Made by a program: the position numbers and the translations under genes. The notes under the pieces are model-generated. The model saw only the letters and a program-made list of their open reading frames with translations. It searched no databases and was not told where the DNA came from. A stretch of 64,000 nt of DNA from Thuidium tamariscinum (lineage: Eukaryota; Streptophyta; Bryopsida; Hypnales; Thuidiaceae): the NCBI GenBank assembly GCA_947034885.2, contig OX344749.2, positions 42,561,682-42,625,681 of the forward strand, written 5' to 3'. The first letter of the stretch is position 1. Each line of letters begins with the position of its first letter. Shown one piece after another: positions 22,270 through 34,640 of this stretch.

Positions 22270-22600
22270 AGTACTTTCCTTGTAGATCGATGATATATTT
22301 GTCTAAATGGAAAGCTTTGATTCATTTCATGTAGATAAGTGATGTCAAAGGTATAAAGCTATTTGATTTGTGGGCAATGAAAGCATCTTTTTAAAGAAAA
22401 ACATTTTCTTTCACTTTGAACACTAATATCTTATAATTTGTATGGTCAAACACTATAAAACTTTTACCACATGATGTGAGACAATTGTAGCACAAGATCC
22501 TACAATTTTAGATTCTAAAAGGAATATTTTGCAATTTCCTACAATAGATTGGATGAATGCAATAGAAGTGGCAATTTTAGTGCCTTAGGAAAGAAAAATG
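22270..22600. repeat. decayed piggyBac-like arm
   Basis: Text such as AAGCTTTGATTCATTTCATG and ACTTTTACCACATGATGTGAG recurs in similar order at 4140-4200, 5150-5210 and (inverted) 45400-45950. No intact terminus or TTAA pair was found. No gene was seen between 22600 and 23585. Confidence 0.35.
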
Positions 22601-23118
22601 GTTTTGTGACTTAATGGATTAAAGATAATTATGTAATCTTCATTTAATTATTATAATACTAGATCAACTTTAAAAAATCAATATATGTCTACACAACAAG
22701 ATTATGATTTTTTGAAAGTTTAGTAAATCCCCTTAGAATCAAAGTCCCTAGTAAGAATTTGAATACTTAAGACATCTTTGAAAAGTCCTTGAAATATATG
22801 CTAATAGCAAATTCATCACACTCCTATATTTTCAAAAGTCTACTACAATTTCATACAATTCTACAAAATCATTCAACAACATAGTCATATTTATCATGAA
22901 GTTTAAGACCCTAAAACAAACTTCTTTTTCTTTTTCTAATTTTTAAAGTATATCCTACATGCATTTGAAAATTTATGGTGTGTAGTTTTTGACATTGTGA
23001 CATGATTTTAAGCCACTCAACCATGTATTCATTTAGTACTAAATGTGCAAAGTATTGAAAATGTGCCTCAATGTCAAAATGCGGACAAGAAAAAATGTTT
23101 GCTAGCAAATGAAAAAAC

Positions 23119-23139
23119 TACAACAACAACAACAACACC
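23119..23139. repeat. (CAA)n microsatellite
   Basis: About seven CAA units in a row, a short simple repeat. Confidence 0.8.
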
Positions 23140-23584
23140 TTGTTGCATTTTTTATACACAATTGCACATTTGAAAAAAACATTCAATCTACCATTTGCCA
23201 CCCAGTGGCTACTCTAAAACTCTAAGTTTGTGAAATTCCACCTTCATCCATTGATTTGGAGTTTCATCTTGTAACTCTAATGTACAAGTACCATACTATA
23301 AGTTTGACATAGTACTATGCTGTAATTTTGATATAGTATAAATAGACCCTATTAAATACAATTCCTTGGATTTAATTCTTTTGCCCCTAAATTACATGTA
23401 CCTAAAAATTAATGGACCATATTTTTTGGCTACCTACATTACTTATAATGGACTTGCCACTTTTCATGTCCTCTACACTATATGTAATTCTTTTATAAAT
23501 ACTTATAAATATTACCTAGAATGAATTAAATCCACCCTATATTCCGCCGCACGTGGGTTGCTAAAATGCAGGAAGTGTCCCCCC

Positions 23585-24280
23585 CATGGATAATAATCTA
23601 AAATAAAGGCAATTGTAAGATAAGAGTGATCTCTATATGTCTTGAGCCTTACTTCAAATTTATTTGTAAATGTAATAATAAAGATGCATTTAAGGCTAAA
23701 CAAGCATAGGGAGTAGTTTTAGTATTTTTTGCAAGAAAAATAACAATAATCCCCTATGAGAACTATCTTTTTCAACTTCTTTTACTACACTCATGGAATG
23801 TAGCCATTACATGAAAAAGTGAGACTAGGAATTTGTGAAAATGTCTTTACCTCAAAATCAACTCAATTTACAAGATTCAATATTCTCAAATGTAGATTTA
23901 TGCATCTAAAATCTAACTTAGATGTAGATTTTAGTGTGTAAAATCAATACAATTTATAGATTTTGGAGGTTCATATCCATCTTTTATATAGATTTGGAAT
24001 TTCTAATTTCATTGACTTCTACATTTCAAAATTTTAATGTAGACCCTTTCTAGATTTCAAGAATTCAAATTATATATAATATATAGATTTTAATTCTACA
24101 AACATTTTAAAATTTCACTTATTGTAAATTTTTTTAGATTTCTAGAATGTAGAATCATAAGAATTGGTAGATTTTTGTAGATTGAAAACTATACTACAAA
24201 GATTGACAACTTGCAACCCCTTTGTGTTCTAGTGCATGTTCTTGACAATTGATATGGGACAATTGCAACCTATTAAATCT
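23585..24280. repeat. segmental duplication, left end of unit B
   Basis: This is the partner of 6530-7211 and lies in the same orientation. It is followed at 24360 by an inserted 722-base element absent at the equivalent point of unit A, where a different copy of the same family sits in the opposite orientation. Confidence 0.65.
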
Positions 24281-24359
24281 ACCAAATATTAAATGGAATT
24301 GACATTGAAATGTAAGATGTGCCAATGTCTTGTATAGTCTACTAATTAAGATTGCTTAT

Positions 24360-25081
24360 GGGTGATTGCAAGAAACACTTGCCGATTTTGTTGCGTTTGG
24401 CTGATTTTTTCGGGAATACTTTAAAATTAGAAAATTAATTTTTTTTAAATTTGAAAAATATGAATAGTGTATATACCTCTAAAATGAAGGTTTTCACCGA
24501 AGGAAATGGATAGAAAAATTCTCTAAGTAGGAGAACTTGAAAAGTGCCAAACCTCCAGAAAATACATATCTTCATGTTTTAATTAGGGAAAAATAGTAAA
24601 AATAGATATTTTCAAAAAATAAAAAGTGTCCATTTGCAAAAACTTTATTTAGATGGTCATTCACAAAAAAATCCACCAAAATAATATTTTATATGTTTCA
24701 AAATACAAGCAGAAGGGATCTCACTTTGTAGACCTCCACACCACATAAAATTAACTATTTTTAAAAATCCTTCTCTAGAGAGCAAGAAGTCTATTAGAAG
24801 ACCATCTCATCCAAATTTCATCTTAAAATCATTAAAAAAAGGTACTCCATAGTACTAAAACCCCCTAAATTGCCAAGTGTGACATTCAATTGGGGTCTAT
24901 TTTTGGATAGTAAATTATTTTTGAAAATTATGAAAAAATTAGAGAAGGTTTATGATAGTTATGAGTACCTTTCCTAAAAATCTTGAGTCAATCAAAGCCA
25001 AAACACAAAAGTTATGGCCAAAACACAGATCAGCACATGTAGTGTGACACAAAATAGGACAAGTGTTTCTTGCAATCACCC
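24360..25081. mobile_element. 722-bp non-autonomous element, GGGTGATTGC family
   Basis: Inverted ends GGGTGATTGCAAGAAACAC and GTGTTTCTTGCAATCACCC are flanked by a 4-bp target duplication TTAT (24356-24359 and 25082-25085). It is close to the reverse complement of 54916-55637 over its whole length. It has no coding frame. Confidence 0.8.
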
Positions 25082-25085
25082 TTAT

Positions 25086-26759
25086 AAGTAATTTGGGAAG
25101 AATTTATAAAAATTCTTGCAAAGAAAATCCATGACTTCCTTATATACAAGAATTCTTTGAAGATTCCTTCATAATGACAATGGAATACATGAAAATATAG
25201 AAATTGGCACAAATTAATAAGAAATAAGTACATTCTCTCCAAATAGTCACAAAGAATTTTGAAAAAGCCCAATGTCAAGGGGGTAGCTCTAAACTATTGA
25301 ACCTAATTCTTTTTACCTTTATGGAGTGACGTCAACTATTTATACATCAAATGACTATAACTCTGAGATTAGAAGATTGCTTCTTGAAGAATTAGTGACT
25401 GTAACATTGCTCTATGCCCATGCCACATCACTTGTCATGTAGGCTTGATAGATAGCAAAACCCAGAAATTGGAATGCTCTACACTTTACTACTTATAAGA
25501 TTGCCCCTCTAAGGGCAAGTGGAAACAATCTCTAATTTGTAAAAACTTTATTTGGTATTGATATAGTTGTCGATTTGCTCAAGGCTCAAGTAGTGTAAAG
25601 AATTTAAATATATTGATCTAAACCAAGCATTTTATATCAATGTTGCCATACTCAAACTAGACATTATAAAGAACTAGATCTTGCATACTACATTGGTTAT
25701 GTCTTGCAAAGATGAGTGTCAAGTACATGGTGTTTTTTGAAGTTGCAATAATCCTTTAAGGCTTGAGAATTGACCTATGGTTATAGTATGCAAAAATCTA
25801 TATACAATTAAAGATTAATTTAAATGCTATGTGGCTTTGCAAGGATAATTAAGTTACACTCATATTGATTACATTCTAGACACCCTCTTATGGCTAGTGA
25901 TCACCAACCCTCTTTTTTCACCATGGTGCTAAATTGCACCATTTTAAAAGAAATGCCTACTTTTTGTCCAATAAAAGTAATCTTTTCTAGTCAATTTTTT
26001 TTCATTTCTATTCAAAATGTAGATGAAATTGCCAAATTTGGATGAAAAATTGCATGAATATGATTGAAAAGTGTTCTTCAATCCAAAAAATGGATGGATG
26101 TAAGAATACAATGCTTCACCAATTAGAATACAAATGCAAGTTTTAAATGATTGTCATCTTAGCATAATTCTATCAAAAACTAAAAAATGGATCCCGAGGT
26201 CATTAGTTTGTTTTTTGATCCCAATGAAAGGTGCACTTGAAGACTATTATTATCATCTATATCATATTACTCCACCTTTAGTTAGATAAATTTATTCTAG
26301 CTCCTACCATTGCCATCCCAATCAATCACTTAAAGGTTAGTTTGTCATCATCATCTATCTCAATTCTTGTACTAGGCATATTGTATGTAGATTTTCTTGT
26401 ACTATAAACCATAGGCCATGTCTAACTTTGTCGGGCTTTTAAAGATTAAGCTACTTCTAGTGTACATGTCTCTCATAAAATGTACCATGTAAGATGAACT
26501 AGGTGTGCAATAGGCTTGTCCAAAGTTGTGCTTGTTATAGGCTTAGTAACCTATTTATAACCTATCTTTTGAGTGGATAGTGAAGCATAATGCCTTACTA
26601 CCAACCTAAAAGAAATTATTAGCTCATCCCCCTTCCCAAACAAACAAAATTTTAATTTAAAAATTAAAAATTTAAAGTTAAAAATTTTTAAAATTTAAAA
26701 TTTGCATCCCCCCACTTCTTGTAATTCTCAAAAGCCAATGTGATTAACAATCCATATGG
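25086..26759. other. AT-rich intergenic DNA, no gene seen
   Basis: No supported reading frame, RNA gene or repeat family was recognised. Short A/T runs are common and the longest frames are neither codon-biased nor related to known proteins. Confidence 0.45.
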
Positions 26760-26764
26760 GATTT

Positions 26765-26980
26765 TACTCATATCTTTATTCAATATACATATTCAATATT
26801 GTATACATATCTAATATTATATATACATTTCGTATTATATATATATTTTGTACTATATATATTTGGTATTGTACACAAATTTAGTATTTTATACATATTC
26901 AATATTGTATATGTATTTGGTATTGTATACATATCTATATCTAATATTTTAGTATTGTATACGTTTTCAAAATTTGTATT
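26765..26980. repeat. AT-rich minisatellite
   Basis: Imperfect tandem units of about 16-24 bases built from ATATT(T/C)-GGTATTGTA-TACATAT variants. The repetitive peptide frames across it on both strands are a by-product of the array. Confidence 0.75.
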
Positions 26981-27321
26981 TGTATCCATATTTCGATGGT
27001 TGAGATTAAATCTTACAAGATCAACGGCTTGTGATTTTTTGAGAAATCGATGGTGATTTTGGTCACCATTTTAAAAAAAACTATCAACGGCCTATAAATT
27101 TTTGGAGGAGGGGAGGAGGGGGGGGGGGCAAATGCAAACTAGGGTGGATTGCATCTTTTCAGAGGATAGTAGTATCCTTACATTGAGTTGTAGAAAAATG
27201 AAGCTCACAAGTTTTACTTGATTTTTTGGTTTTAAGCAAAGCTTGCTAATTTTCTTTGAATAGAGATCTAAAAAAATTGTACTATTTTATGGAAAGAGTA
27301 AAGTGTTTTGGGACCAATTTT

Positions 27322-28066
27322 GGATCATTGCAAAAAAGGACATGCAAACAGCGTAGCAGTTTTCACAGTACTCATTTTTACCTACAAGAGTATTTTAAAA
27401 TTAGAAAAATAATTTTTTTAAACAGTGAAAAATATTTTTATGTATATATATATTTAAAGAAGGTACCCTATGAAGGAAAAGTATAGAAAAATTCTCTAAG
27501 TACGTGAACTAGAAAAGTGCAAAATCTCATGAAAATAGTGATTGGCATTGTAATTTCACATTTAAATTTATAAAAAATAGAAAAATAACTTTTAAGAATA
27601 AAATTAAAATTTTCCATTTGGGAAGAGTTGATGGTGATGATATTTCACCAAAAGAATGATCTTAAAACTATCTTCAATATTCAAAAATTGAGCACAATGG
27701 GAGTGTTGTTTACATTCATGTGGAGGACATGAAATAATGAATTTTCAAATTTCCTTTGGTAGATACATGATTCCTTATTGTGAAAATAGACCATGAAAGT
27801 TTGAGCTCTAGAGCATTAAATTTATTGACTCATAATGTAGTGAAAACCCTTAAATGTCAACTTGTGACAAATTAATGAAAATAGTTTTTAAATATAAAAT
27901 AGTTTTTATTAATTTCTAAAAAATAATGAATATAATTCTCACAAAGTTATACATGTCCAATAAAAATTTCATGTTCATTCGACTTGTGCTTCAAAAGTTA
28001 TAGCAAAAAACAATAGAATGATTTCAATTGTGATTAGGAAATTGGTCACCCTTTCTTGCAATCACA
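27322..28066. mobile_element. degenerate element related to 41892-42920
   Basis: It starts GGATCATTGCAAAAAAGGACATG and ends CCTTTCTTGCAATCAC. The interior follows 41940-42540 in order, for example AGTATTTTAAAATTAGAAAAA, AAGAAGGTACCCTATG and CATTCGACTTGTGCTTCAAA. A G-run tract (about 27106-27128) lies to its left. No target duplication is clear. Confidence 0.5.
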
Positions 28067-28599
28067 CTTTTCATGATTTTTACCATTTAAAGTTTGAACA
28101 TTCAATTATTGATTCGAAGTTATTTGCAATCTCTACTTATTAAAAAAAATTCATTTCAACAATTGCAAGATGGATTGTGAAATGAGTTTGATAGCTCTTC
28201 ATTTGAATTTTAGGTTTTTAAAAGTGCATATTAATGTGCTTATACAAAGTTTAGTTGTTCATGTCACTTCCAATCTCAAGAAATTCTTATATGCAAATAT
28301 TTCAAACATTGTAGAGAGCAACAATATACTAAAAATAGAATATGCACATTTTTCTTATTATAATCTCATAACTTCAATGCAATTTTGCACTTGAAATTAG
28401 TGAGCATACTAGTAAGCATTATTTTTAAATGTCTACTTGGTAAAATTAAGAAAAAAATCCAATTTGACTTATTGGAGATAACTAATAAGCTTGTGTTCTT
28501 TTTCTTAAAAGGAAAAACACACTTGAAAATGCTTGGACACTTAGTGTTAATTAATATCAACTTTGTGAGATGTACATGTGAGTTCCTGGGCATTTTGCT

Positions 28600-29250
28600 T
28601 CTCTTTTTTGAGTGATAGTAGCAGGATTTTGGAACACTTTAGTATTTAAATGAGAGCTTTAGTTTTTGAAAATCTTCAAGAATTCGACTTCAGATACTTT
28701 CTCTGTTCAAAATGTTGCAACAGCCTCTTTTGAATGCATTGTGTTATGCATGGGTCATTGAAATAGTGTGACAAATAGCTTAATAATTTGTGTTTAATCA
28801 ATAAGATTTTATCTCTGCATTTAGATTTTAGAATACTTTGAGTTAATGATTTATTTTGCACATTGCTCTTGCATGGGTAATAAATTGGGTTGGATTGTTG
28901 AAAATTGACTACAAAATTATAGAATAGTACTCAAAGGCGACCCAAAAAAATTGAAATAGTTATCATGGTTGGTGTCTAAACCTTAAAATAGTCTCTATTG
29001 GAAGCAACTCATTTAACATGTAGCAAACTAGGTTCCCTAAAAAATGAAAAAAACACACTTGGATTAATACAAAGCTGAGTCTTGGAGCCCTGAAGCCCTG
29101 AGAGCTTCCAACAAAACTAAAACCGAGGAGAATCAAAAGCGTTGCAATACACTAGAAACATCGATCCAAAATCCAGTACTTAGTGCATCTAGGGTTCCAT
29201 CGCACACTAATCAAATGTCATGAACACATCCTAGAGACTTGAATAAACTT
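28600..29250. repeat. duplicated 3' flank of copy B
   Basis: It matches 40310-40880, upstream of unit C. Shared landmarks are GATTTTGGA...ACACTT, TAGTTTTTGAAAATCTTC, and ACACACTTGG-like text. It probably includes the 3' UTR of the gene ending at 29252. Confidence 0.55.
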
Positions 29251-29251
29251 G

Positions 29252-29654
29252 TCAACGCGGTGAAGGGTGCACAGTGTTTATAAAATTCGATGACTGATCA
29301 GAGGAGCATGAGGCATGCAAGTTTCCTGCTTCCAATACAATGGCTTCCTGAAGCTCGCGAATAACATCTCGCATGGATGGTCGGTGCACACCTTTGGGCT
29401 CCACACTCTGGATGGCGACCTCCGCCACTTTCCACACACTGTCCATGTTGGGGTGGCAACTCTTCACCACGGGGTCCAAAATGCTCTTGATGTTGTTGGC
29501 TTGGAGAGAATTGCGGACCTTCTCGATGAGGTTCCACTCGTTGTGATCTTCCAGACTATTGTCGATGGGCTTGCAGCTGCAGAGAAGCTCCAACAAGACC
29601 ATGCCAAAGCTGTACACGTCGGACTTCTCAGTCAAGTTGTTGGTGGACCAGTAC
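29252..29654 (-). CDS. copy B exon 10: kinase C-lobe and tail
   Basis: It encodes YWSTNNLTEKSDVYSFGMVL, LEDHNEWNLIEKVRNSL, DPVVKSCHPNMDSVWKVAEV, VHRPSMRDVIRELQEAI and a Ser-rich tail ending at the stop at 29252. LLCGRKPI of copies A and C reads LLCSCKPI here. It is the only copy of exon 10 in which both SDVYSFG and the open frame are kept. Confidence 0.9.
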
Positions 29655-29776
29655 CTACAACAAAAGAGGGAGGGATGTAAGTTTAGGAGCAAGAAATTGA
29701 AAAGGGTAACTGTCCTAGTGACGAGAAATTTGCTCTCTATTTTGAGAATTCAAATGAATAGTGGAAGTGTGCTTAC

Positions 29777-30041
29777 TCAGGATCCAAGTATCCAGTGGTT
29801 CCTTTGACCATGGAGGAGACGTGGGAAGCTTCTTCACCTTCAGGGCATAGTCTGGAGAGACCAAAGTCCGCTACCTTTGCCATATATTTGTTAGTGAGAA
29901 GGATGTTGCTGCTTTTTACATCACGGTGAATAATGTTAGGGGTACAACCACCATGAAGATATTCCAAACCTTGTGCAGAGTTCAAAGCAATATCCAACTG
30001 CAATTTCCAATCTAAGGGCTCCTCATGTGCTAGTGGAGAGC
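29777..30041 (-). CDS. copy B exon 9: catalytic and activation loops
   Basis: It encodes [40 protein letters not shown] and [16 protein letters not shown] and the GT-x-GYLDPEY activation-segment motif are all intact although they lie downstream of the exon 8 stop. The donor GTAAGC at 29771-29776 is intact. Confidence 0.9.
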
Positions 30042-30489
30042 CTGCATTGTCAAGCCATATCATTCTTATTAGAAAACAACTACACAATTGGCTAAATGCA
30101 AGATAATTAAAAAAAATAAAAATACAATGGATAAAATGAATGCAACAAAATTACAAGAACAATAAATTATTTAAATGTGTAAAAATGTATGTTCTAAAAA
30201 TATGCACTCCTAGAATTGGGCCAAATGAAATGTATAGAGTGCAACCATCTCACATGCCAATTTTGGGTGCACATTCTTTACAAAAATAGGAATGCATGAA
30301 AACATGTAGTATGAAATGTATCTTTCAATGAAATTTTGTACCTAATCAGATTGAAGGAAAAAGAATCATCATTTTACACCACTAGAGCGCTTCATGGATC
30401 CAAAATTAAAATATATTCACAATTGAAACTATGAAGACTCAACATGCTCTAATATTTGGCACCAGATTCCAAGTTGATAGACAACATAC

Positions 30490-30616
30490 CATAAAGGTGC
30501 TCACGAACGGTGCCCTTGTGCAAAAACTCCTACACCAACATTTGATTTTTCCTTTCAGTACAATATCCCACCAACGAAACTAGATTCTTGTGGTGTACTC
30601 TTGACAACAGTTGCAC
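30490..30616 (-). CDS. copy B exon 8: hinge region with in-frame TAG
   Basis: It encodes VQLLSRVHHKNLVSLVGYC, then QMLV followed by TAG (30530-30532) and EFLHKGTVREHLYG. Copies A and C have a tyrosine codon (TAT, TAC) at this point. The stop removes the catalytic loop, activation loop and whole C-lobe. The length (127) and phases are otherwise normal. Confidence 0.9.
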
Positions 30617-30845
30617 CTAGCAAGAAGCAATTTAAAATTAGGGCTTCAAGAAACAAAGCATGACACGTGAGTTCAATGTTGCTAGATAAGAGAGAGCTCC
30701 ACTCATAAGCTCTAATGAATCTAGGTTTGAAGGATGACAACCAAACCATGGTAGGATTATGAAGGAGTAAACATTAATTAAGAGACAAGACACCACTAGG
30801 TATACAAATTTAAGAGGGAACAAAAACAAGGAATGGAGTTTGCAC

Positions 30846-31308
30846 CTCATTATTGAATTCATTAATCCCTTGCCGAGAATTGGCATCCAAGACCTTGACC
30901 GCCACTTCTTGGCCCCCCAATTTGCCATAGTATACAGGCCCAAACCCTCCCTCTCCAATCTTTTTGTTGAAATTCTGTGTGGCGGATGTCACCTCCGCAA
31001 ATGAATAAGCCTTTGCCCCTTGCACACTTGTGTTCCCCATTGCCACAGCTCCGTTGTTTTTTCCACCATTGCCATTATTCACTTGGTAGTTGGGAAGCTC
31101 CATAGATTTGGCTGCCTTTGCCTTGTTGCGTCTCCAAATGCAACAAAAGACAAATAGAAGAGCTCCAGTTAGCACCAGGCCCAAGATGCCACCTACCACA
31201 CCCACTATTAAACCTATGGTGGATGACTTCTTTGTAGGGCTTGTTGGAGTGGTGGAACTTGAAGTGGGAATGACTTGAGAATAGTTGCTTATGGGGTTGC
31301 CTCGAATG
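30846..31308 (-). CDS. copy B exon 7: juxtamembrane, membrane span, kinase N-lobe start
   Basis: It encodes [14 protein letters not shown], a single hydrophobic span ([20 protein letters not shown]), a basic RRNKAKAAK stop-transfer region, [31 protein letters not shown] and EVAVKVLD with the ATP-binding lysine. The sequence before the expected exon start (31308) reads ACAA, whereas copies A and C have ACAG and ATAG; the acceptor is therefore probably dead. The donor is GTGCAA. Confidence 0.85.
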
Positions 31309-31889
31309 TTGTACGCACAAGCAAGCCAATGAAATGTATGGCTCAATAACTGTTCAAGCCAATGCTAAAGAATAACACATGCAAGAAAATGTAAGTGCAC
31401 ATTCATTTGTTGAATCAACACTGTAGGTTCCAATTAGGCAAGTGCAAGTGTATCTCCTAACTTTAAATATTTTGTAATTTTGGTCCATTTTAGTGCTGAA
31501 ATTGCACACACAGTTTCCAACTACAATCAAGCCAATGCAAGGGCTCAATATTGATTGAATCCAATGCATGAAACTAGCAGCCAACAAGATTTCTATTCTA
31601 GCCTTATAGTGTTCGTTAGTTGAGCCAATTCAAGAGCTAGAAATTAGGACTTTTCACTATTCAATTGTATCTATGTTCATGTTTGTTGAAATGGCATCTT
31701 TCAAAGCATTAAAATTGTGACATCAAAGTGTTTAGACATCATAAAACTCAAATATGGAATAGATTTGAGGTTTTTAAAACATGCAAAATTTAAGAGATTT
31801 CAAGATTTAGACAAATTTGATGGACTTAGACTTGGATGGTACTTGTAGGGGTCAAAAATTTACAAAAGAAAGGTGGTTAAGGTTCTTAC

Positions 31890-33448
31890 TCCAATGCCAA
31901 TCCTGGCCTTTGCAAGCTTGGTGGAATTGCTCCACTGATCTTGTTGTTGTACAAGATTCTGGTAAAACATGCATGAGAAGTGGAGTGGTCAGTGACATGG
32001 AGCAAAGTTAGGAGCTTGTTCTTAGAGCATTGGACAAGTAAATTGGAATGTTTTAAGGCAAGAAATCGAATTATTTTTCACTTTTTTGTTGCATATGTGA
32101 TACACTAGCTATAGACAATCAACATGTTAAATTTGAGGTGACAAAGGATGTACTTACAATTCTATTAATGTTGGAAGGTTTGCTAGGGAATCTGGAATAG
32201 AACCACTTAAATTGTTATTTGCAAGTTGCCTGCACAACAACAAGACAATGATACATTTAACTCAAAACCCCTTCATGTGGTTTCACTCTTCTCAAATGGC
32301 AAGACTAATGCTTTGTGAGTGGAAGCATTTGCAGAGAAGGAGTGTGAAATTTCTATAATACCTTGAGATTCTAGGGCTCAGAATTGCAAGGGCTAGGCTT
32401 GAATACAAATGACAATGAAACTGCAAGCAAACACCGACAGTCCCAGTTTATTCTTTCTGTAAACCATTACCATGACTCTGGTATGTGTACTGATTAAGTT
32501 CTTTGCGGAAGGAAAGTCCCCTAATCCAACATTCTGGTGCAAAACATGTACTTACAAAGATTTGAGGGAAGTTAACTCAGCAAAAGCAACAGGAATCTCG
32601 CCTGTAAAATTGTAATCATTTAATTTCCTGAAAAACACAACCAGCAAATAATCAATCTGTAATCTTGAACGACCCAAAACCTTGGCGCTTCTACCAAAAG
32701 GCTGCCATACTCAAGCTGAAGCATTGATGAATATGACCTTGAATAGAGTTGAACCCCTAAATGCCCAAGACACCAAAATTTGGTGTTTACAAGTATAACT
32801 TTGAAGTAAAATAAAACCTAATCAAGCTGCTATTTTTAGTAGTATATATTTTTGGAGAATTTCCTTCAAAGTCTATTTTAAGCATCAAAACTAGATCTTG
32901 AAAATGTTTGACTATGGTTTTTCTATTCAAGATTTTTTTGTGCAAGGGTACTCATTGCAATCTTTCCTTTCTTTAGTGTTAAGGGCTCTTGAAAATGAGC
33001 CTCAAACACACTAGTTCTTGGAAAAAAAATCACATTAGAGATTTGACTTGTAAAAAGAGGATTGAAAAATTTCACATCACTTTTGCAATCTTAACAACCT
33101 CATAATCAAACATTATAATCTTTCAATCCACAAGTAATATTGTTGTGTTTTCTTTTCTAAATTGATCTCTTAAATATCTAGTTTGAATTTGTGCAGTTAC
33201 ATTTTAAAAAAATTTGATAAAATTGACTTTTCATTCACTTTTGACCAAATTCCTAGAAGCTCAAAAAAAAGCCTTGGGCATTTAGGGGTTAATCCCTCCA
33301 AAAGCAATTCCATAGCAGTCTTACACTGTGAGCACTCTCGGAGAAGTTAAACCATCGCATGTGATCCAATCATAAGGAACCGGCAAACACGGGTCCCCAG
33401 ACCAACCAGTCAACAATAGAGCCGCCTTGATGGTCTGAAGCGCAGCAG
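31890..33448 (-). CDS. copy B exons 3-6: GDPC linker and three leucine-rich repeats
   Basis: Exon 3 (33325-33448) encodes AALQTIKAALLLTGWSGDPC and PYDWITCDG. Exons 4, 5 and 6 (32560-32631, 32158-32229, 31890-31958; 72, 72 and 69 bases) each encode one LRR, for example LNDYNFTGEIPVAFAELTSL and LANNNLSGSIPDSLANLP. One repeat per exon in the same phase is the known gene structure of this kinase family. All donors are GTAAG. Intron 3 carries the MITE at 32754-33288. Confidence 0.88.
32754..33288. mobile_element. 535-bp piggyBac-like MITE in intron 3 of copy B
   Basis: The ends are CCCCTAAATGCCCAAG and its inverted copy CTTGGGCATTTAGGGG. The right flank is TTAA (33289-33292) and the left flank TGAA (32750-32753), a one-base change from TTAA. 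Copy C shows the empty site: AGAGTTTCATCCCTC near 56030 aligns with AGAGT before the element and TCCCTCC after it. It has no coding frame. Confidence 0.82.
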
Positions 33449-33806
33449 CTGAACATAAAGCAAAAACACAAACTTCAGTATACAAGCCTGTAATATATCT
33501 TTAGCATACAAGGGGGATCAACTTCTGTTTTGCAGAATAGAGGGAATTCTGTTCAAAACTTGAAAACCCACAAGCGGTTGGAAACAAGATCTTAGTCTCA
33601 GAATCACGAGAGTGACAAATTAGATTAGGAACAACAAAGAACTGCGAAAACCCTACGCAAGGACATTCAAGTGGTTGGAAACAACTGAAGATCTTAGTCT
33701 CAGAATCACGAGGGTGTCAAATTAGATTCGAAACAATTGCATTAACAATTGCAAGCTCTCTCACCCTTGTTGATTACTACTGTTCAAGCGGGGGAGAGTA
33801 ACCTAC

Positions 33807-34306
33807 CATCGTCGGCATTAGTAGGAAGTGTCAATTGGGGATACTTCTCCAGCAGCTCCGCCCCACTAACAAGGGGACCATCAACAGTCGGAGGATCAGT
33901 TGGACTGAGGGTCACGACCGACGTGTCCGTCATTATCATGTTTTTCCAGGAAAACCCAAGGGCTTTGTTGATCCCCCCCGCATCACTATAAATATTGACC
34001 GGGCCGTCAACCGAGGGTTCTTTATTTGGAATGCTGACGCTGAACTCCCTGGAGGTCGCATTAGCGGTGGCTGAAATCTCGGCAAAGTACAAGTAATAGA
34101 CGTACTGGAAATCACTTTCAGCAGATCCATAAGTGTAAGGAATAACGAGGTTGGAAAGGTTGGTCGGGGTTATGGCGGTTTGCAACATTGCTTGCGGAAG
34201 CTTACTTCCTAGAGACTGACCATCTCTAGGAGCTGTTGTCGATATTGTTGTTGTTCCATCTACTAGCCATGGGGTCCATACCCGATCATATTCGTCATCT
34301 GGATAT
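33807..34306 (-). CDS. copy B exon 2: second half of malectin-like domain
   Basis: It begins RYPDDEYDRVWTPW, the conserved second-half start of the malectin-like fold, and includes YYLYFAEISATANATSREF. It is joined by a GCAG acceptor and ends before GTAGGT. The frame is intact, unlike the frameshifted equivalent in copy C. Confidence 0.9.
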
Positions 34307-34640
34307 CTGCATTTCAAACGCGTACACAATCAACATTTCCCAAACCGAATTAAAAACTTGTCCTTTTTGAACAACCACACACTGCTTCCAACTCTAAAAC
34401 GCGTTCTCTTACGGATTTAGTACAACTGTAGTGAGTTCTGATATAAGATACACACATGATGTAGACCCATCGAACACCTGCTCTGGAACATAAATCCATA
34501 CCTGTCCTAAAGTTTAGAACTATATGTCCATAATTTTTGAAGTTGGAATTGTGCCATTCAACGAAATTGACGTTTTTTGATCTTTTTCTTCATTCTTCTC
34601 CCACGGTAGAACTTAGAACTTTTTGGTAGAGAGCACTCAC

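Noticed and set aside
26780-27056. Tyr/Ile/Asn-rich frames on both strands
   Set aside because: They read through the AT-rich minisatellite and have no independent support.
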